Shown: positions 39,902-52,952, counted from the first letter of the stretch. The stretch: DNA of 64,000 nt from Isochrysis galbana (GCA_018136815.1 CM030932.1:9701924-9765923), one strand, 5' to 3'. A program made the numbers and translations. Notes: a model not told the origin generated them from the letters alone.

Positions 39902-41727
39902 CCAACGTTCAATCCCTTCCTGCGTCTCGCTCCCTCGTGGAGAGGTCGGACAGGGGTTGGTCCAGGGGGGCACCCTGCACTTTGGGCAAAGCGCCGGAGG
40001 TGGCAGAAACCTCTTGGACCGCCTTGAGGATGAGGTGGGAGGCGGATGGCGGCAGAGAAGGGATGGGCAAGAGAGCTAGAGCGGCTGAAAGGACCTGGGG
40101 CAGTGGTCGTGCTGGTCGGAGGTGGTAGCTACAGTCTCGTCTGCGGCGGCCCTCAGCGTCTGAAGATGGGGCGAGGAACAGCTCCACCAAGCCTCCCTCC
40201 TCTCGGGAGTCAGTGGCGCGGTGCAGAGAACACGGGGCTTCCACCTGGCGGGGTGGGACACTGGTCGGACTTCCTACTCGATGTCTGGAGTCGCCGCACC
40301 TCAGTTTTCATATATAACCGCCCCCCCCCCTTTCCCCCCTTCCCCCCCTTCCCCCCCTCTCCCTCGAATCTCCGGCGGCGGGGGGCGGGGGGGGGGGGGC
40401 TAGTGTGGAGCTCGCTGCTCGCGGGAGATGCGAGGAGACGCCGGGGGGATGGGCTCCACGGCGGCTCTCTCTAGTTGTACCTCGAGGCCAGATCTTAGCT
40501 CGTCCTAACCGCCCAATCAAAAAAATATCGACGAGAATCTAGCAAAGAGCATCAGACCGAGTCGTGGGACCGTTTCTCTCCAGTACTCCCCCCCCAATCA
40601 GCCGACCCTCCTTCCTGCTCGAAACTCGCTCATGGCTGCTCTTGCTCATGCCCGCCACTTGGGATGCCCAGGTGGATCGATAGAACTTCAAGCTCGACGA
40701 CGCCGAATTAAAAGAGCTCACCGATGGTAACGATAGACAATACAGCCGTTTCGGCGTCCGTCGGCCAGGACGCGGCGGTGGCGCCAAGACCCAAAACTTT
40801 TCTCTCCTGGAGGAAACTTACCGAAAACTTCCTCCCGAATGAGGAATGACTGATGACTGAGGGGAAGGGTAAAATTCGTCTCGGTCAAAATCCTCCCCCC
40901 CCGCATGATCGGCACGAGCCACCATAAAGGCTAGAGGGTGGAGGTGGTCTCTCGGCGGGGCCACCATGTACCTTCTTGTGAATCATAGACGTAGGTAGAG
41001 TTGTACTCCGTTGGCTAGCACCCTTAGCAGCCAACAAATCTACTTTTATAAGTTGGGGTCAATGGGGACTCGCGCCCCCCTCCCCCCTCCCTCCATCGCA
41101 GAAATCCCCTGGGTGGGCCTGCACTAGCACCCTACATGGGAGATACGGACCATCGGCCCCCCAGATACGGTAGATACGGCTGTATCTGGGTCAACTCCCC
41201 GATACGGCCAGATACGGTGCTAGATACAAATACGGAACAAATACCGGGAGGAGGGGGGTTACGTGGCGCGCGTAGGAGGCGCGGCGCGCGCGCAGGAGGC
41301 GTGGCGCGGGCACAGGAGGCTGCAATTCATCGTCGCAGCAATCAATCGAATGCCAGCCGGAGGTGCGCTTTCATTCAATCATTTGGCCTCGGATGGCTCA
41401 TGGATGCTATTCTCCTAGCCGTGCTCAGCAATCTACTCGGCAACTGCGCAACTGCCCATTTCCGTTGTATCGCTGGGGCCTCAGCTGGCGCTGGACCGGG
41501 CAAGCGTCGAAAGTGAGCGTCGAAAGTTTCGGCCTTCGAGAACGGCAGAGCATCGCGAACGTCTTCTGACAGCTGGGCGTAGAACTAGTGGAGAAGAAGC
41601 CGGTCTGCGGTCTGGGAATGAAGGGTGAAGCCGCCCTGGGCATGAAGCAGGGAAGGGTGACCTGGGCATGCTTTCGTTTGTGATGCGCAAATATACGTGA
41701 AATAATGTGACTAGAACAATAGAAAAT
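39902..41727. other. Intergenic region without a supported gene
   Basis: 40320-40400 holds C- and G-runs. 41136-41235 is a minisatellite-like cluster of 'agatacgg' motifs. 41262-41312 has 'gcgcaggaggcg' repeats. 40540-40920 has scattered protein-like frames with stops, not assignable. Confidence 0.45.
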
Positions 41728-41794
41728 AAAACTATTGTTATAGTTTGAACTATGGAGCGTGCCGCGACCGCTCCCGAGCCTCAGGCGACCCTCG
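41728..41794 (+). mobile_element. LINE 5' end, copy d, running into the gap
   Basis: The hairpin AAACTAT/ATAGTTT (41728-41745) and ATGGAGCGTGCCGCGACCGC match copy a (5770-5830) almost base for base before the sequence turns to N. The high identity probably caused the assembly break. Confidence 0.85.
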
Positions 41795-41894
41795 NNNNNN
41801 NNNNNNNNNNNNNNNNNNNNNNNNNNNNNNNNNNNNNNNNNNNNNNNNNNNNNNNNNNNNNNNNNNNNNNNNNNNNNNNNNNNNNNNNNNNNNN
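41795..41894. other. Assembly gap (100 N)
   Basis: 100 N between a LINE 5' end and the phosphoserine aminotransferase exons. Confidence 1.
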
Positions 41895-41946
41895 GGGTTG
41901 ATTTGGCTCATTTTGGCGACTATTCCTCGCCGTCCACCTCGTGCAG

Positions 41947-42494
41947 GCGAGACCATCAACACACCTTCGATGATGTGCGTCGAGGATTACCTTGACGCTC
42001 TCGACTGGGCTCGCAACGTCGGCGGTCTCTCGGCACTTATCGCCAAGTCACAGGCAAATTTTGACGTCATCGCCCACCTCGTCGAGGAGGAGCCTTGGAT
42101 CGACTTCCTGTGCACCGTGCCTGAGCACCGCTCAAACACCTCGGTGGATTGCCTGCTTCAACCGGCGCGCTCTCTCTACCGGCGCATCCTGCTCGTTGTG
42201 GCTCCGATCCACCTCACATGCCGATCTTATGCGTCGCATCGCGCTTAGGTTGTCCATTTGGAACCTCCCATGTTGCAGGTGTGCTTGGTCCTCAAAGCCG
42301 CCGACGGCAGCCCGATGGCGCAGGCGAGCGTTGACGCACTTCGGAAGATCCTGGAGAAGGAGGGCGTCGCATACGACATTGGCTCATACCGCGACGCGCC
42401 GCCAGGGCTGCGCATCTGGTGCGGCGCTACGGTGGAGGCGGATGACCTGCGCATCCTCTGCGACTGGCTGAAATGGGCGCACAAGCAAATCTGA
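41947..42494 (+). CDS. Phosphoserine aminotransferase, last two exons
   Basis: join(41947..42143, 42279..42494), 5' partial, stop at 42492. The acceptor ctcgtgcag precedes the first exon, which enters in phase (split Gly codon). Exon one reads [40 protein letters not shown] and [16 protein letters not shown]; exon two, [10 protein letters not shown] and [49 protein letters not shown] and the C-terminal [16 protein letters not shown] block mark the serC type found in alphaproteobacteria and Methanosarcina (class V PLP aminotransferase). The enzyme converts 3-phosphohydroxypyruvate and glutamate to phosphoserine in serine synthesis. The PLP lysine and all upstream exons are missing: no trace was found left of the gap, where a LINE 5' end lies instead. 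Confidence 0.9.
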
Positions 42495-43300
42495 AGCGGG
42501 AGGGCATGAACTAGGGTGCTCATCCGCAGAGGGGGAGGGGGGGGGGAGTCACTTGAGGCATCCCCAGGGTTCGAAGTGTTGTTGAGGCACGTCCCGGAAG
42601 GATGTGACCAATGCCTCGCTTGTCGCTCACATGAGGATCGAGGCGTACACCTTACTGGCAGGATGCAAGCTCACGCCTTTGAGACTTCGACCTTGGACAC
42701 CAGCGGCTCGTCCATTTACCAAGTGGCGGGCGTTTGTCGTATGTGCGCCATGCAAGTTGTGAGATAAATGTGGCCGTACGCATGTGCAAATCCGCCCGAC
42801 ACTCACGTTCGATCAAAGCACAAGGCAAACGCGCTACATTATACGAGTCACGTGTGCATTTGCGTATATGAGCGTGAAGCCTACCGTGTGACAGCCGTGC
42901 GCGATATGAGACTATGGACAATGGTGTGTGTGCGCGCACGCGCGCGCTCGATGATTCATGAATCAACTATCGTTCTAAAACATCAACATTAGGGGCATGG
43001 AGCATGGATATGGATACCTCCATGGACCATGGAGCGCGCGCCGATCCCCTCACGCGAGAAGCGTGCATTTGGTCCCACCCCTCATGTTCAGACCAATTGT
43101 GGGTAAATGTAAATGTCGCAAGGGCACCGAAAGAGTGTTGGTTGTTGGACAATACCAAAGGGGGGGGCGAGCACTAGAACCGAACACCAGTTGCCGCATC
43201 GCAGCATTTCCCCCCCCTGCTGAAGCGGCAGAGTTTCTGGTGCGGTGTACATAGGGCGTTGTCTTCCGAAAAGACGCCGAGTAACGAGTTGTGAGCTTTT
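42495..43300. other. Intergenic, with a decayed LINE 5' end
   Basis: 42964-43060 resembles the family 5' end ('caactatcgttctaaaacat', 'gggcatggagc', then a second 'catggagcgcgcgccgatcc'). The rest shows no gene. Confidence 0.45.
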
Positions 43301-43309
43301 CAATATGAA

Positions 43310-43528
43310 GTGGCCATCCGGAAGTGCCCGCGATGTCGGGTAGAGCGCCTGTCTTTCCCATGGTCGACAAGTGAAACGGGCGGGCTGCGGCGCCGATCTG
43401 GCGCGTCTCTCGATCTCGTGAACCGAGTCGCAGCCGATCTCTCATCGCCCTCTCGATCTCATTTTGTCGCCCTTGTCTCCACAGACCGATGGACCGACGG
43501 ACGTCACCAGCACGAGATGATCTCGTAA
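43310..43528 (+). pseudogene. hAT transposase fragment around the first catalytic Asp
   Basis: A short frame ending LSSPSRSHFVALVSTDRWTD GRHQHEMIS at a TAA. V(S/T)xDxWTxxRxxH is the usual context of the first DDE aspartate in hAT transposases. Nothing else of the protein is adjacent. Confidence 0.45.
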
Positions 43529-43578
43529 ATAAATGATGACATTACTCACATTCACATTACCTCCGCTTGCTGACTGGT

Positions 43579-43911
43579 AGGGCGGTCAAACAGGGCTTTT
43601 TAAGTACTAATATTGGGGGGGGTCGACATTCTTGACCGTGAGCGGAAAGCCCCGGCGAAAGCGGCTCGGAGGGTCTCCCCGCCTTTTCAGAATCCTCGTC
43701 CGAAAAGACGGTGCGAAGTCCCGTCGGACCCCCCCCCCTTGCACACGCTCTGGCGGCTCACACGAGCCGAACTAGACGTCGCTCCCACTGAGAGATGTGT
43801 TTCTTTAGTCTAAAAGGTGCCTACACACCTCTTAAATTAGGGGTCCGACGCCCCATATTGCCTATAAAGCAAATTTCAAACCCTGGTGCCCCAGCGATGA
43901 CGTCCGCGCAT
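43579..43911 (-). repeat. 333-bp repeat, copy 2 (inverted partner of 22854-23186)
   Basis: See copy 1. The orientation is opposite, and the length is identical. Confidence 0.85.
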
Positions 43912-44394
43912 TGTTGTATCCAGGCTAACCCATGACAGAAAGATGCCATCTATTGTTGCAAGCTTTGCTGATGCAAACCATCTCAATCTAGATGGCAAGC
44001 TTTGCTGATGTGGCCAACCATCTATGACCAAGCTTTTCGGGCGCGCAGCGCCCGAGCGTTGCTATAGGCGCGCGGCGCGCGCCGCGCGCAGCACATACGG
44101 ACGGCGGTATAGCTCGCCGGCCGATAGGGCCCGGCCAAAATATGTAATTATTTAGGAACATATTTGGGCCAGTTTTTGTGAGCGAGCTATTTTTACATAT
44201 TTCTGAATATTTGGGCGAGCCAGAGCCCCCCCCCCCCCCCCGCGCTCCTCCCCCTTACTCGAGGACACCAGGCCCCGCGCGGCAGCGACCAACACAAGCA
44301 CAACATGCCAAGAGGTGAGTCAGAGCGTGCGTGCCTCAGCCGCTCTCCTTGCGCGCGCGCGTGAGTGACCGTGGTGGGCATCAAATCAAACCGC

Positions 44395-44600
44395 CAAGTT
44401 CCCTACGTGGGCCCTTGCTGCAAGGATTGCCTTGAGCCTTTCTCCCAATTCTGCTTCACATGAGCGTGTGTTTTCCTTGCTTGGCTTGCATGCATGTTCC
44501 CCTCTGTTCGGGCCACTTCCCTTGCAAACCAAATGCGGCGTCTGTCAGCATGCTGCGATACAACAATCGCAACATCGCAACAAGCGTAAGGGGCAGGAAG
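44395..44600 (+). pseudogene. hAT dimerisation-domain remnant
   Basis: The plus frame reads FPTWALAARIALSLSPNSAS HERVFSLL, nearly the same as the 11947-12192 copy (FPTWAIAARIALCLSPNSAASERVFSLL), then decays. Confidence 0.85.
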
Positions 44601-44645
44601 CCTGCGCCTGAGTAACTTGATTGAAGTGAGTGTGAGTGTGTGTGA

Positions 44646-44907
<262 letters not shown>

Positions 44908-45086
44908 GTGTATAGCTCCGTGTTGCGTGTAGCATAGCGTTATTTTTAGAACGTGATACGTGGCATAGCGTCGTATAACGTGATATTTACAACATATTTG
45001 GGTGGCTTTTTTGATATTTTTGACATATTTTTGCAACATATTTGGGCTCATTTTCCTACATATTTTGGCCAACCCCTACCGGCCGA

Positions 45087-48000
45087 CCGTTGCTATCTCT
45101 CATTGATAAATGTAAAGTGTTGAATACTTACACACAACAAGACGTAAGACGTGCTGCAATTAGCCCACTCCCTTATCCCTTGCCACATATCCGCCCGAGC
45201 CACCGAACTCACAACTCACAGCGGGGGGGGGGGGGGGGATAGGGACCCACAGCACTATTTTGGGAACAAGCTTTCTATCGAGCTTTGGTGGACTCCAAAA
45301 TCGACCATCTATGGACCAAGCTTTTGAGCAAGCTTTGCAGTAAATATCACCCATCTTTGAAAACAAGCTATCCCTGATTCTCAACCATCTTTCTGTCAGG
45401 GGTTAATCCAGAGAATTTTTCTCCGCACGGAGGGCTCGAAAATTGGGCAGAAGGGCGAATTTCTAGCTCTAGACCTAGAGCGCCCGTTCTTTTGGCTACT
45501 AGTAGATTCAATATGTAATCTAGCCAAGCAGCGGCCTGAAAGCTTCAGGCGTGATGGTTGCGATCGATTTCTGTGGGCAATCGTGTCGTGAATCACGATT
45601 GGACACCGGCTGCTTTGCGCTCATCACGAGCCAACTTTTAGAATTTTTTGTACACACGGATGACCTCCAAGGCCATTCACGTTCGGAGACACACAAGTCG
45701 TGCCCGCCAAGCACGGGCCAGTCAATAGTTTGCCCGTTTTTATGGCACAACATCCCAACATGGAGCACAAAAAGTAGTTTTGTTTTCGCATTGACGTGCT
45801 GAATTGACGGACAGCCTCGTGTCTTCGAGCGTCTCACGTTCGATTTCGAGAGACAACCCCTCCTTTTCTCTCGATGATTCGACAGTCTCATATGGTAAGA
45901 CTGGTTGGCTACCGAAACATTGGCATTTGGGCATGCTGATGGTCATGTATTGTGCTCATATGTGTCTTGGACTGGTGAAATGAAGACTAAAATAAGAATT
46001 ACTAAGGTTATAATTTGGCAAAACTATAATCAAGTTGATCTTTTTCTCCTGCGGCGGCGCGCGATGGCGGCCGCAGCGATGGTCGCTGGCCTCGCCAGTG
46101 GCCTCGCAAGCGGCCTGTGGCCGCTCTGGCGAGGGTCTGCGCGGCCAAGAGGCCAGCAGACACCACCTCCCACCATGCTGAGGCGGTGCCGCGCGTGATG
46201 GGGCAGCCCATCATGCGCAGCACCGTCATTTTGACGGCTCGCGGCCTGCCGCGCACTGCATGCGCGCGAGGGGCTGGCAGTAGATGCCAGCAGGGGCGAG
46301 GTGGAGGGCGCAGGCGACGCCGTGCGCCCGCGCAGGGTTTTGTACTGCCTGCCCGGGGGTAACCGTGCCCGGGGAACGCAGGCGCGCATCGCACAGCGCG
46401 ACCTGTGGTGCACTTTTGTGGTCGACGTCGATTTCGCACGAGCGCAAAAACGTTTTTGGGTCTGTGTGTTGAATGGCGTCGAAAATGTGCATATTTCTCA
46501 TTAGATTCTGCCCTTCGCACCTTGGGCCTTGCTCTGCCTTTGGTCCCTCCTTGCTGTCGTTCCCCCGCGCTCGCTCTCGCCCTCGTCGTAGGTGTTCGTC
46601 GCTGCGGACTTTTCCCCCGCGCGAAGCCTACCCTCTCGCCCCTTTCGGTTTACGCACATAGATTCCCTCCTTACTTTCTACTTACTCGTTCGCGGTAACC
46701 GCCGTTCGCCGTCGGCTCTTCCGTCGCATCGTCGCTCTCTTGTCGGCTTTCTCTTCCTATTGTTTCCTTCCTTCTGGGTGTCTTCCCCGCCCTAGTGGTG
46801 GAAGATACGTTAGTGTGGGGGAATGTTGGGTGAAAGTCGAGTGTGCGTGTCTCGGATTGTTGTCGGACTAGTCGGATTGGTATCCTGTCGGCCTCTGTCG
46901 CCCTCGTCCCTCGCCCCAGTCGCTCCTCGCTCCCTCGTTCTCGCTCTCGCTCTCGCTCCGTCGTAACAAGCAATCTTACAACACCAACCAAATCCACCCA
47001 CTCACCCACTCACACTCGCTGTCCGCTATGTCCGCTCCGTCCTCGCGCTCGCCCTCGCCGGCGGAGCATCCGTAACAGCAGGAGCAGGGGAGGCCACGGC
47101 CCAGCCCCGGCCTCCTATGTCCTTTGCCCCTTGAGCTAGCTAGCCTCCAAGAGCGAGGAGCCTCCAGGGGGTCGCCAATGGGCCAAAAAAACTTCTAAAT
47201 GATCTCGCCGCGCGCGCGACCCTGCACGTCTATTCTGCAGCCACGCGCGCATCCCTTATCACTCCCTCCACCTGCCTTGCGGCTCGTCCCCTCGTGCTCT
47301 ACTTAGGGGCTCGGCTTACGGATTACGGAGGGTCGCCAACCAATGGCCAATGGGCAATGGGCAGCTGGAGGCCTGCCGCAGGCGCGCCATCGCGCGTGCC
47401 GCAGGAGAGGGGAGAGAGCGCGGAGAGGGGGGGGGGGGCGTGAGCGAGAGCTCCGCCCACCGAAAAATGGGTGAGTCCCAAGTGCAAGTCCCGCGCCAGT
47501 TTACGCGATATGTCGGGACCGAGGCCGCAGCCTACCCGGAGCTACACAGGAAGAAGGGGGGAAAGAGCACCGGGGGGGGGGGGGGGGGGGGGCACGGGAC
47601 CATATCTAAATGCCCTTCACCCCTATTCCCCTTAGTAGTGCACGGGGGGAGTCGCCTGATGGTGGGGGGTGAAGGGCCGGGGCAGTGAGCGGGTGTAGGA
47701 AAGTTTGTGTGCGTGAAAGAAAAAGTAGTGGGCGTAGTGGGTCCACGTCCACGGCCGCGTGTGCGCTGAGAATATTACAAGGTTTAATTTAATAGCTTGC
47801 AGCCAAGTTATGCACATGAGCTAAGCAAGCAATGGCGGCGCCAATAGGGGCAATGGCGAAGCCATGGAAAGGGCATGAACGCTACGCCAAAAGCTGTGAA
47901 GTCACGCATCTCACAACATGGCACAGACCCTACTAGGCCCAAGGGGAGCCGACATGCATTGGTCCTGCTCCGCGCTAACCATGGTTCTTGACCAAGAAGA

Positions 48001-48166
48001 ATTCAAGAGCGGCATGCCCGTGCACGCCACATCGTCAAAACTGGATGCTACGCTGCGATGAGCGGGCCTTCGTGTGATGGGCCACGTCACCTTATATGTT
48101 GGTCGGCAAGTGGGCCGCTTTGCGTCGGTCGCAGCGCATCATCTCATGTCAAATCAACGCGTCGTT
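45087..48166. other. Intergenic region, no supported gene
   Basis: 45220-45239 and 47570-47592 are G-runs. 45250-45400 repeats 'caagctttg' motifs, also present at 43955-44040 flanking the hAT element. 45520-45890 has an unassigned minus frame (NAKTKLLFVLHVGMLCHKNG). 46040-47150 is GC-rich without family features. Confidence 0.4.
47640..47795 (+). mobile_element. LINE 3' end fragment
   Basis: 'agtgcacggggggag', 'gtgggtccacgtccacggcc', 'gcgtgtgcgctgagaatatt', then 'acaaggttt'. Shares its 3' terminal block with 230-320 and with 62255-62481. Confidence 0.65.
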
Positions 48167-51100
48167 CTACTGCTCGCCCTTAAGCTTCACATTCGCTAAT
48201 GCAACCGTTAGGTCACTTTGCACCTTCGCGAGCGTCTCGGCCATCAACTGCTGCGTTTTGAGCACTGCTTCGAGCTGTTGTTGCATGGCGACTATGGTGG
48301 GCCCTTGCACGCACGCGTACGTTGGATCCACATGCAATCCTCTCGAGTCTTCCAGTCTAGAAGGATCACCCTGCTCAAGTCGCCCAGTACGATCTTCCAC
48401 ATTGGGAAGCAGCTGTCCTTTGAGCGACGCCAACAATTCACAATGTAATGTTGACTTTTGATCGCCACCACGCCGTGATCTCAGGCCTTGATCTTCTGAA
48501 AGGCCTGGTGTACTCTGCAAGCTCTCTGAAGGCGGCATCGATGCAGCCAATTGGTTACCTTGAGGCTCCGCAGGCGAGACTGCCATCTTGTCATTGCTGC
48601 TTGCAGCGAACTTGTCATCGCCGCATTGATCTGCATCTGGTTTGTGCGGCATCGACCCGTCTTCATCGGCGTCGCTCCCTTCGTTGAACGACAACCCCGC
48701 CGATGAACACTGCCGGCCCGAGTGCGAGTGCTCGTGCACAGCCTTCTCGGCATTGGCGGTGCCGTAAACTCGCTCAATGTCTAGTTCAGGGAACACAAAG
48801 TGGCAGAATTCAAAGAAAGATATGGAGCCGTTCTTACCCTCGTCGGCGACGTCGAAGATGTTCCGTGCCTCGGAGGCAGAGAGCCAAGTGAGCCCCAGAC
48901 CTTCCGTGAAGGTGCGGAATTCTAAGTAGTCCAAGCCATCGCCAGTTCCGCTGGAGTCGGCCTGCAACAACATCGGGAGAGACTGTTGAGTGCAGCAATT
49001 CAGAATGGCACGGAAGGCACATCGGCAGCCGCCGTGGCAGCCAGTGCCAAAACATTTGTACGAGTGCAAGGAGCCTCCTCAAGCAATGCCAGACGGGCGC
49101 ACGGTAATCGCTCACCTGCATGAAGAGTTGCAACATCCCGCCGATGGATAGCTCTTGGTCAATCAATCGCTTTTGGATGAGCAAGACCACCTGCAGCATT
49201 GATTCAGCGCAACACAAAGCGAAAGCGCAGACCACGAGCGTGAGCAAAGTCAAGTGTATTTTGGCCAGGTAAAGGTGCGCCAAGGGCGAATCGGAACCGC
49301 AGGTGTCACAGAGGCTTGGTGGACAAGGTTAGTGGACAGAGCTTGGCATCTTTACTCACCTGCGTCTTGGATCGCTCGTCCCAAGCGATGATGAAGTTCT
49401 TGCCGACGATGGCGATGGGCATTGCAAAGAGAGTCACGCCCGCAAATATGGCGAGCACGGTGACAAACTTCGCCATCTACAGTGTGAGGTGGAAGCAAGA
49501 GACTCACAACAAAAGGACGCCGTATAGCAGCCCGCATGGGGCCCAATCGCCGCGCCCGAGAACACATTGCACACAAACAGCGCGATGATCGCTACGCTGC
49601 CTTGAAAGCTCCATAGGCCGCAATTAGGGCGCATTTCCGAGCGGGTGGCCTCACGTGGCCATTCGGCGTTAGATCTCCAAAGCCGACGGTGGTGAAGGTG
49701 ACAATGATAAACCATATGGCGTCACCGACGTCTCTGAATGCTGGAGGAGGCACCTCGGTCAGCCACAGAAGTTCAATTTCCGTGGCGTTCTGCGGCAGCT
49801 CCTCTCGCACACGCCAACGCGTCATCTCAAAATATTCGGCGTAGTAGACGAGTGAACCAAAGAAGAAGGCGCCCAACGTGACCTGCGACGAGCGACGGCT
49901 GCGTGAACATCAACGCCGCTTGTAAAGCACGCGGCACTCGGCTCTGCGGCAGGAGCGTTGGCTGAGGATGCAGGCGTGTAGCAATGCGCACAAATGAAAG
50001 AGGCACGAGAAGCGGCCGCAAAGAGAGTGCAAGGGCGCGTTGGATGACGACCGTGTCCGGGTTCAGCCGGACAATCTTCAGTAAGCGGACAATGCGAAGG
50101 ATGCGTAGGAAGTCTTCGATACCGTGCTTAGCCATTCCAAACTCGTTGAGAACCTGCGATGCGCATGAGGCGCACGAGAGGCGTCGGCCCAAGTGCAATG
50201 GTCTGTGATGGATCTGCACGTGCGCGAGCTCATGCCAGACATGTGACGCGACACGGTACGATGTGCGCATTCGTGTCCTCCGCGACGCGTGACGCCCTAT
50301 CTACAACTCACCGTCTCAAATGAAGTTGTGCCACATATATCATCGACGTGTCCAAATTTGGAAAGGTTGATGAGAATGAGGAAATAATCCGGAACCACAG
50401 CTGCGAGGTCGATCCACCAGAACCAAGAGAAGAAAAGCTCGCGAGGCGACCTGACCGGGTGACAATCCAATGGTGTGCAAGAGTCACATCTTGTGAGAAG
50501 AGGCGGCAGGAAATGCGGAGCCATCTTGCATGACACGTGCCACGAGCCATGTTGCCGGCACCGTTGAAGCCTGTGCATCCACAATTGTGTGCACATCCGG
50601 GAAAAACCTAGTTGGCTTGCCATTTGTCCCGCATGAATGGGCTAGCGTCCACACAGTTTCTCTGGGGATGCAAGCTCCTCTGGGGATATGAGCATGCTTG
50701 CCAGTCGCGGAGGCGGCGTGGGCCAACTTTCAGATGAGCTGCTTGCAAGGACTGCAGCATGCCTAGCACATACTTGGCTGATATCATCCGCAGAATAAGT
50801 TCCACTGTAAACAGGGCAAGCAGGGCCCACGAGACCGCCTCGACTGCACATTGGTCGAGGTGGTTCGGTGAGATGGAGAAGGAATAGGTGGCTACAAGCA
50901 TCAGGACAACCTGAGCATGGGTTGGAACAGATAGAGTCGAAACGAGCGCTGCTGATCCAGCAGTGCGTTCTCGCGATGTCCAGATGCTAGGCAGGGACTT
51001 GCGACGCGATGGACGGGCTGATGCCACGTTGCGCACCTGCGCCATTATCCCGGCGGAGATCAAGGAGGTAATAATCATCGCGCCCCAAGAGGACATTGGG

Positions 51101-52044
51101 TCCTCAAGTGCGAGTTGTAGCCGCATTCGCCAATCCTTGGAGTGTCGCGCTACCTTTGACCACTGGTAGAACCTTGCTGCAGGCAAGAAGTAGCGAGGGT
51201 CGATGAAGACGTTGGATGTGTGCCTCACTTCGTGGCGCGAGCTCCGGGAGGAGGTGCGCTTCACGCGGATGCGCCCTTTCTTGCAGACGGAGCTGCTTTT
51301 TTGGGAGTGTTCCGATGCGTCAGCCTGGCTACTCGCATCTGAGAGACACAGGAGTTGGAGCGGATCGGCGATGGGGCGAGCGGCAGCAGCAGAGCGTGCT
51401 CCCTCTGGAGGTGGGCATGGCGATCTGTCCACTTCATATCATGAAGTGGCCACCAGCGCGTGCATGTGCGCAGATGCGGTGAGTGTCAGGGGTGGAAGAG
51501 GAGGGAAGCACGAACATGCAGTGCAGAGAGCATGAGGGAGGGGATACGCAGAGAGAGGGGGGGGGGGGGGTTTGAGGGGATAAGGACGGCGAAAAAGGAG
51601 GGGAGATGAGGGGAGGGTAGATTGGGCACGCTCGAGGGCGCACATGCGTGTATATGTGAGTGAGTGAATTCAGCACACAGGAGAGGAAGAGGGGGCCGCG
51701 GGAGAGGAAGAGAGGCCCGCGGGAGAGGGAGAGAAGGCCTGCGGGAGAGGAAGAGAAGGCCCGCGGGAGAGGAAGAGAAGGTCCGCATGAGAGGAAGAGA
51801 GAGAGCCGCGGGAGAGGAAGAGAAGGCCGGTGAGGAAGGTCTCACCTCGGAGGAGCGCTCGGCTCCCCATGATGGAGGAAGCCCATACAGCCGATCCACC
51901 ATGTAGGCGGCGCTCCATGTTGGGGGAGGGGTCGAGTTCGAGTGAGACTCCCGTCGCGCCAACTGCCGTGTCGCCCGGCCGCTCGTCTGACTCGTTCCGG
52001 CTCGCCGCCCACTGCTTCAGGAGGTGGCGCGGGGAGGCCACCAT
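48167..52044 (-). CDS. EF-hand voltage-gated K+ channel
   Basis: Eight exons, complement: 51846-52044, 50753-51338, 50312-50450, 49992-50153, 49655-49882, 49360-49476, 49116-49190, 48167-48961. All GT-AG, all phases agree, 766 residues. S1-S3 lie in exons 2-3 (EAVSWALLALFTVELILRMI, FFSWFWWIDLAAVVPDYFLI). S4 is FLRILRIVRLLKIVRLNPD, with regularly spaced Arg/Lys (about residues 325-341). S5 is VTLGAFFFGSLVYYAEYF; the selectivity filter TTVGFGD is at about 426-432; S6 is TVLAIFAGVTLFAMPIAIVG. The C-terminus has a canonical EF-hand loop DEGKNGSISFFE (about 542-553) and a less regular one (DSSGTGDGLDYLE), ending in a predicted coiled coil (MQQQLEAVLKTQQLMAETLA). K+-selective, depolarisation-gated, probably Ca2+-modulated (inferred). 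The S1-S4 with EF-hands plan differs from animal Kv channels, which lack EF-hands in the pore subunit. The first exon and one donor (CTGCA|GTCCTT) are the least certain. Confidence 0.88.
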
Positions 52045-52229
52045 CCGCGGGGGTTGTGGGGGGGGGGGGGGGGGAGGTAAAGAAGACCGGAGAGAGTGGG
52101 AGGAGACCCCCCTGAAGAGAGAGAAGGGGGGGGGGGGGGGGAAGAAGAGAGTGAGAGCCGTTTCCGAGGACGACTGGGTGGGGTGAAGGTGGGGGGAGAG
52201 AGAAAGGGAAAAGGGGAGGAAACATAGAG

Positions 52230-52278
<49 letters not shown>

Positions 52279-52444
52279 GTAGGGGAGAAGGGTTGGGGAA
52301 AAGTGTAGGGAGAGAAGAGAAAGTGGGGGAGGGGATAGAGAAAAGGGTACGATTGTACCCGACGGAGCAAGAGGGAAAACACCGTAGAGACGAAAAGAGA
52401 GAAGGGATGCGAAGAGAGAAGAGAGCACACGGCGCACGACGGGA

Positions 52445-52503
<59 letters not shown>

Positions 52504-52699
52504 AAAAGAGGCGGAGGAGAGACAGATTGGAGTACTTTAGAGAGCTTGGCTAGCAGCCCAGGCTATATATATATAAAGGGAGGAGACCTCTCTGCTCTCC
52601 CAAGGAGAAGTGCGTGCAGAGTCTGGAGAGCGTGGCGGAGAGGGTTTGCTGCTCCTCCGGGTACGAGAAGAAGGTCGCGGAGTATAAGGAAGAGTGAGG

Positions 52700-52747
<48 letters not shown>

Positions 52748-52952
52748 ACGCCGGGTTGGTGGCGAGATTCGAAGAGATACACAGGAGATCTCGCACAGAG
52801 TAGGCAGGGAGAGAAGACGCGGAGAGGAGAAGAGGCGAGGGGTTTTCTTTTTTGTGTAAACACACCGATACATAACGATATAATGCGATCGATGTATAGA
52901 GAGAGAGGGAGAGAGGGAGAGAGGGAGAGAGGGAGAGGGGGGGGGAGAGGGA

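Noticed and set aside
49500-49650. Extra exon (VAIIALFVCNVFSGAAIG) in the K+ channel
   Set aside because: Adding it breaks phase with the S6 exon, while direct joining of NGH to MAKFVTVL is in phase with good splice sites.
51670-52505. Ser-Leu-rich open frames upstream of the K+ channel
   Set aside because: Generated by AG/CT microsatellites; only the short stretch 51846-52044 fits as a first exon by splice phase.
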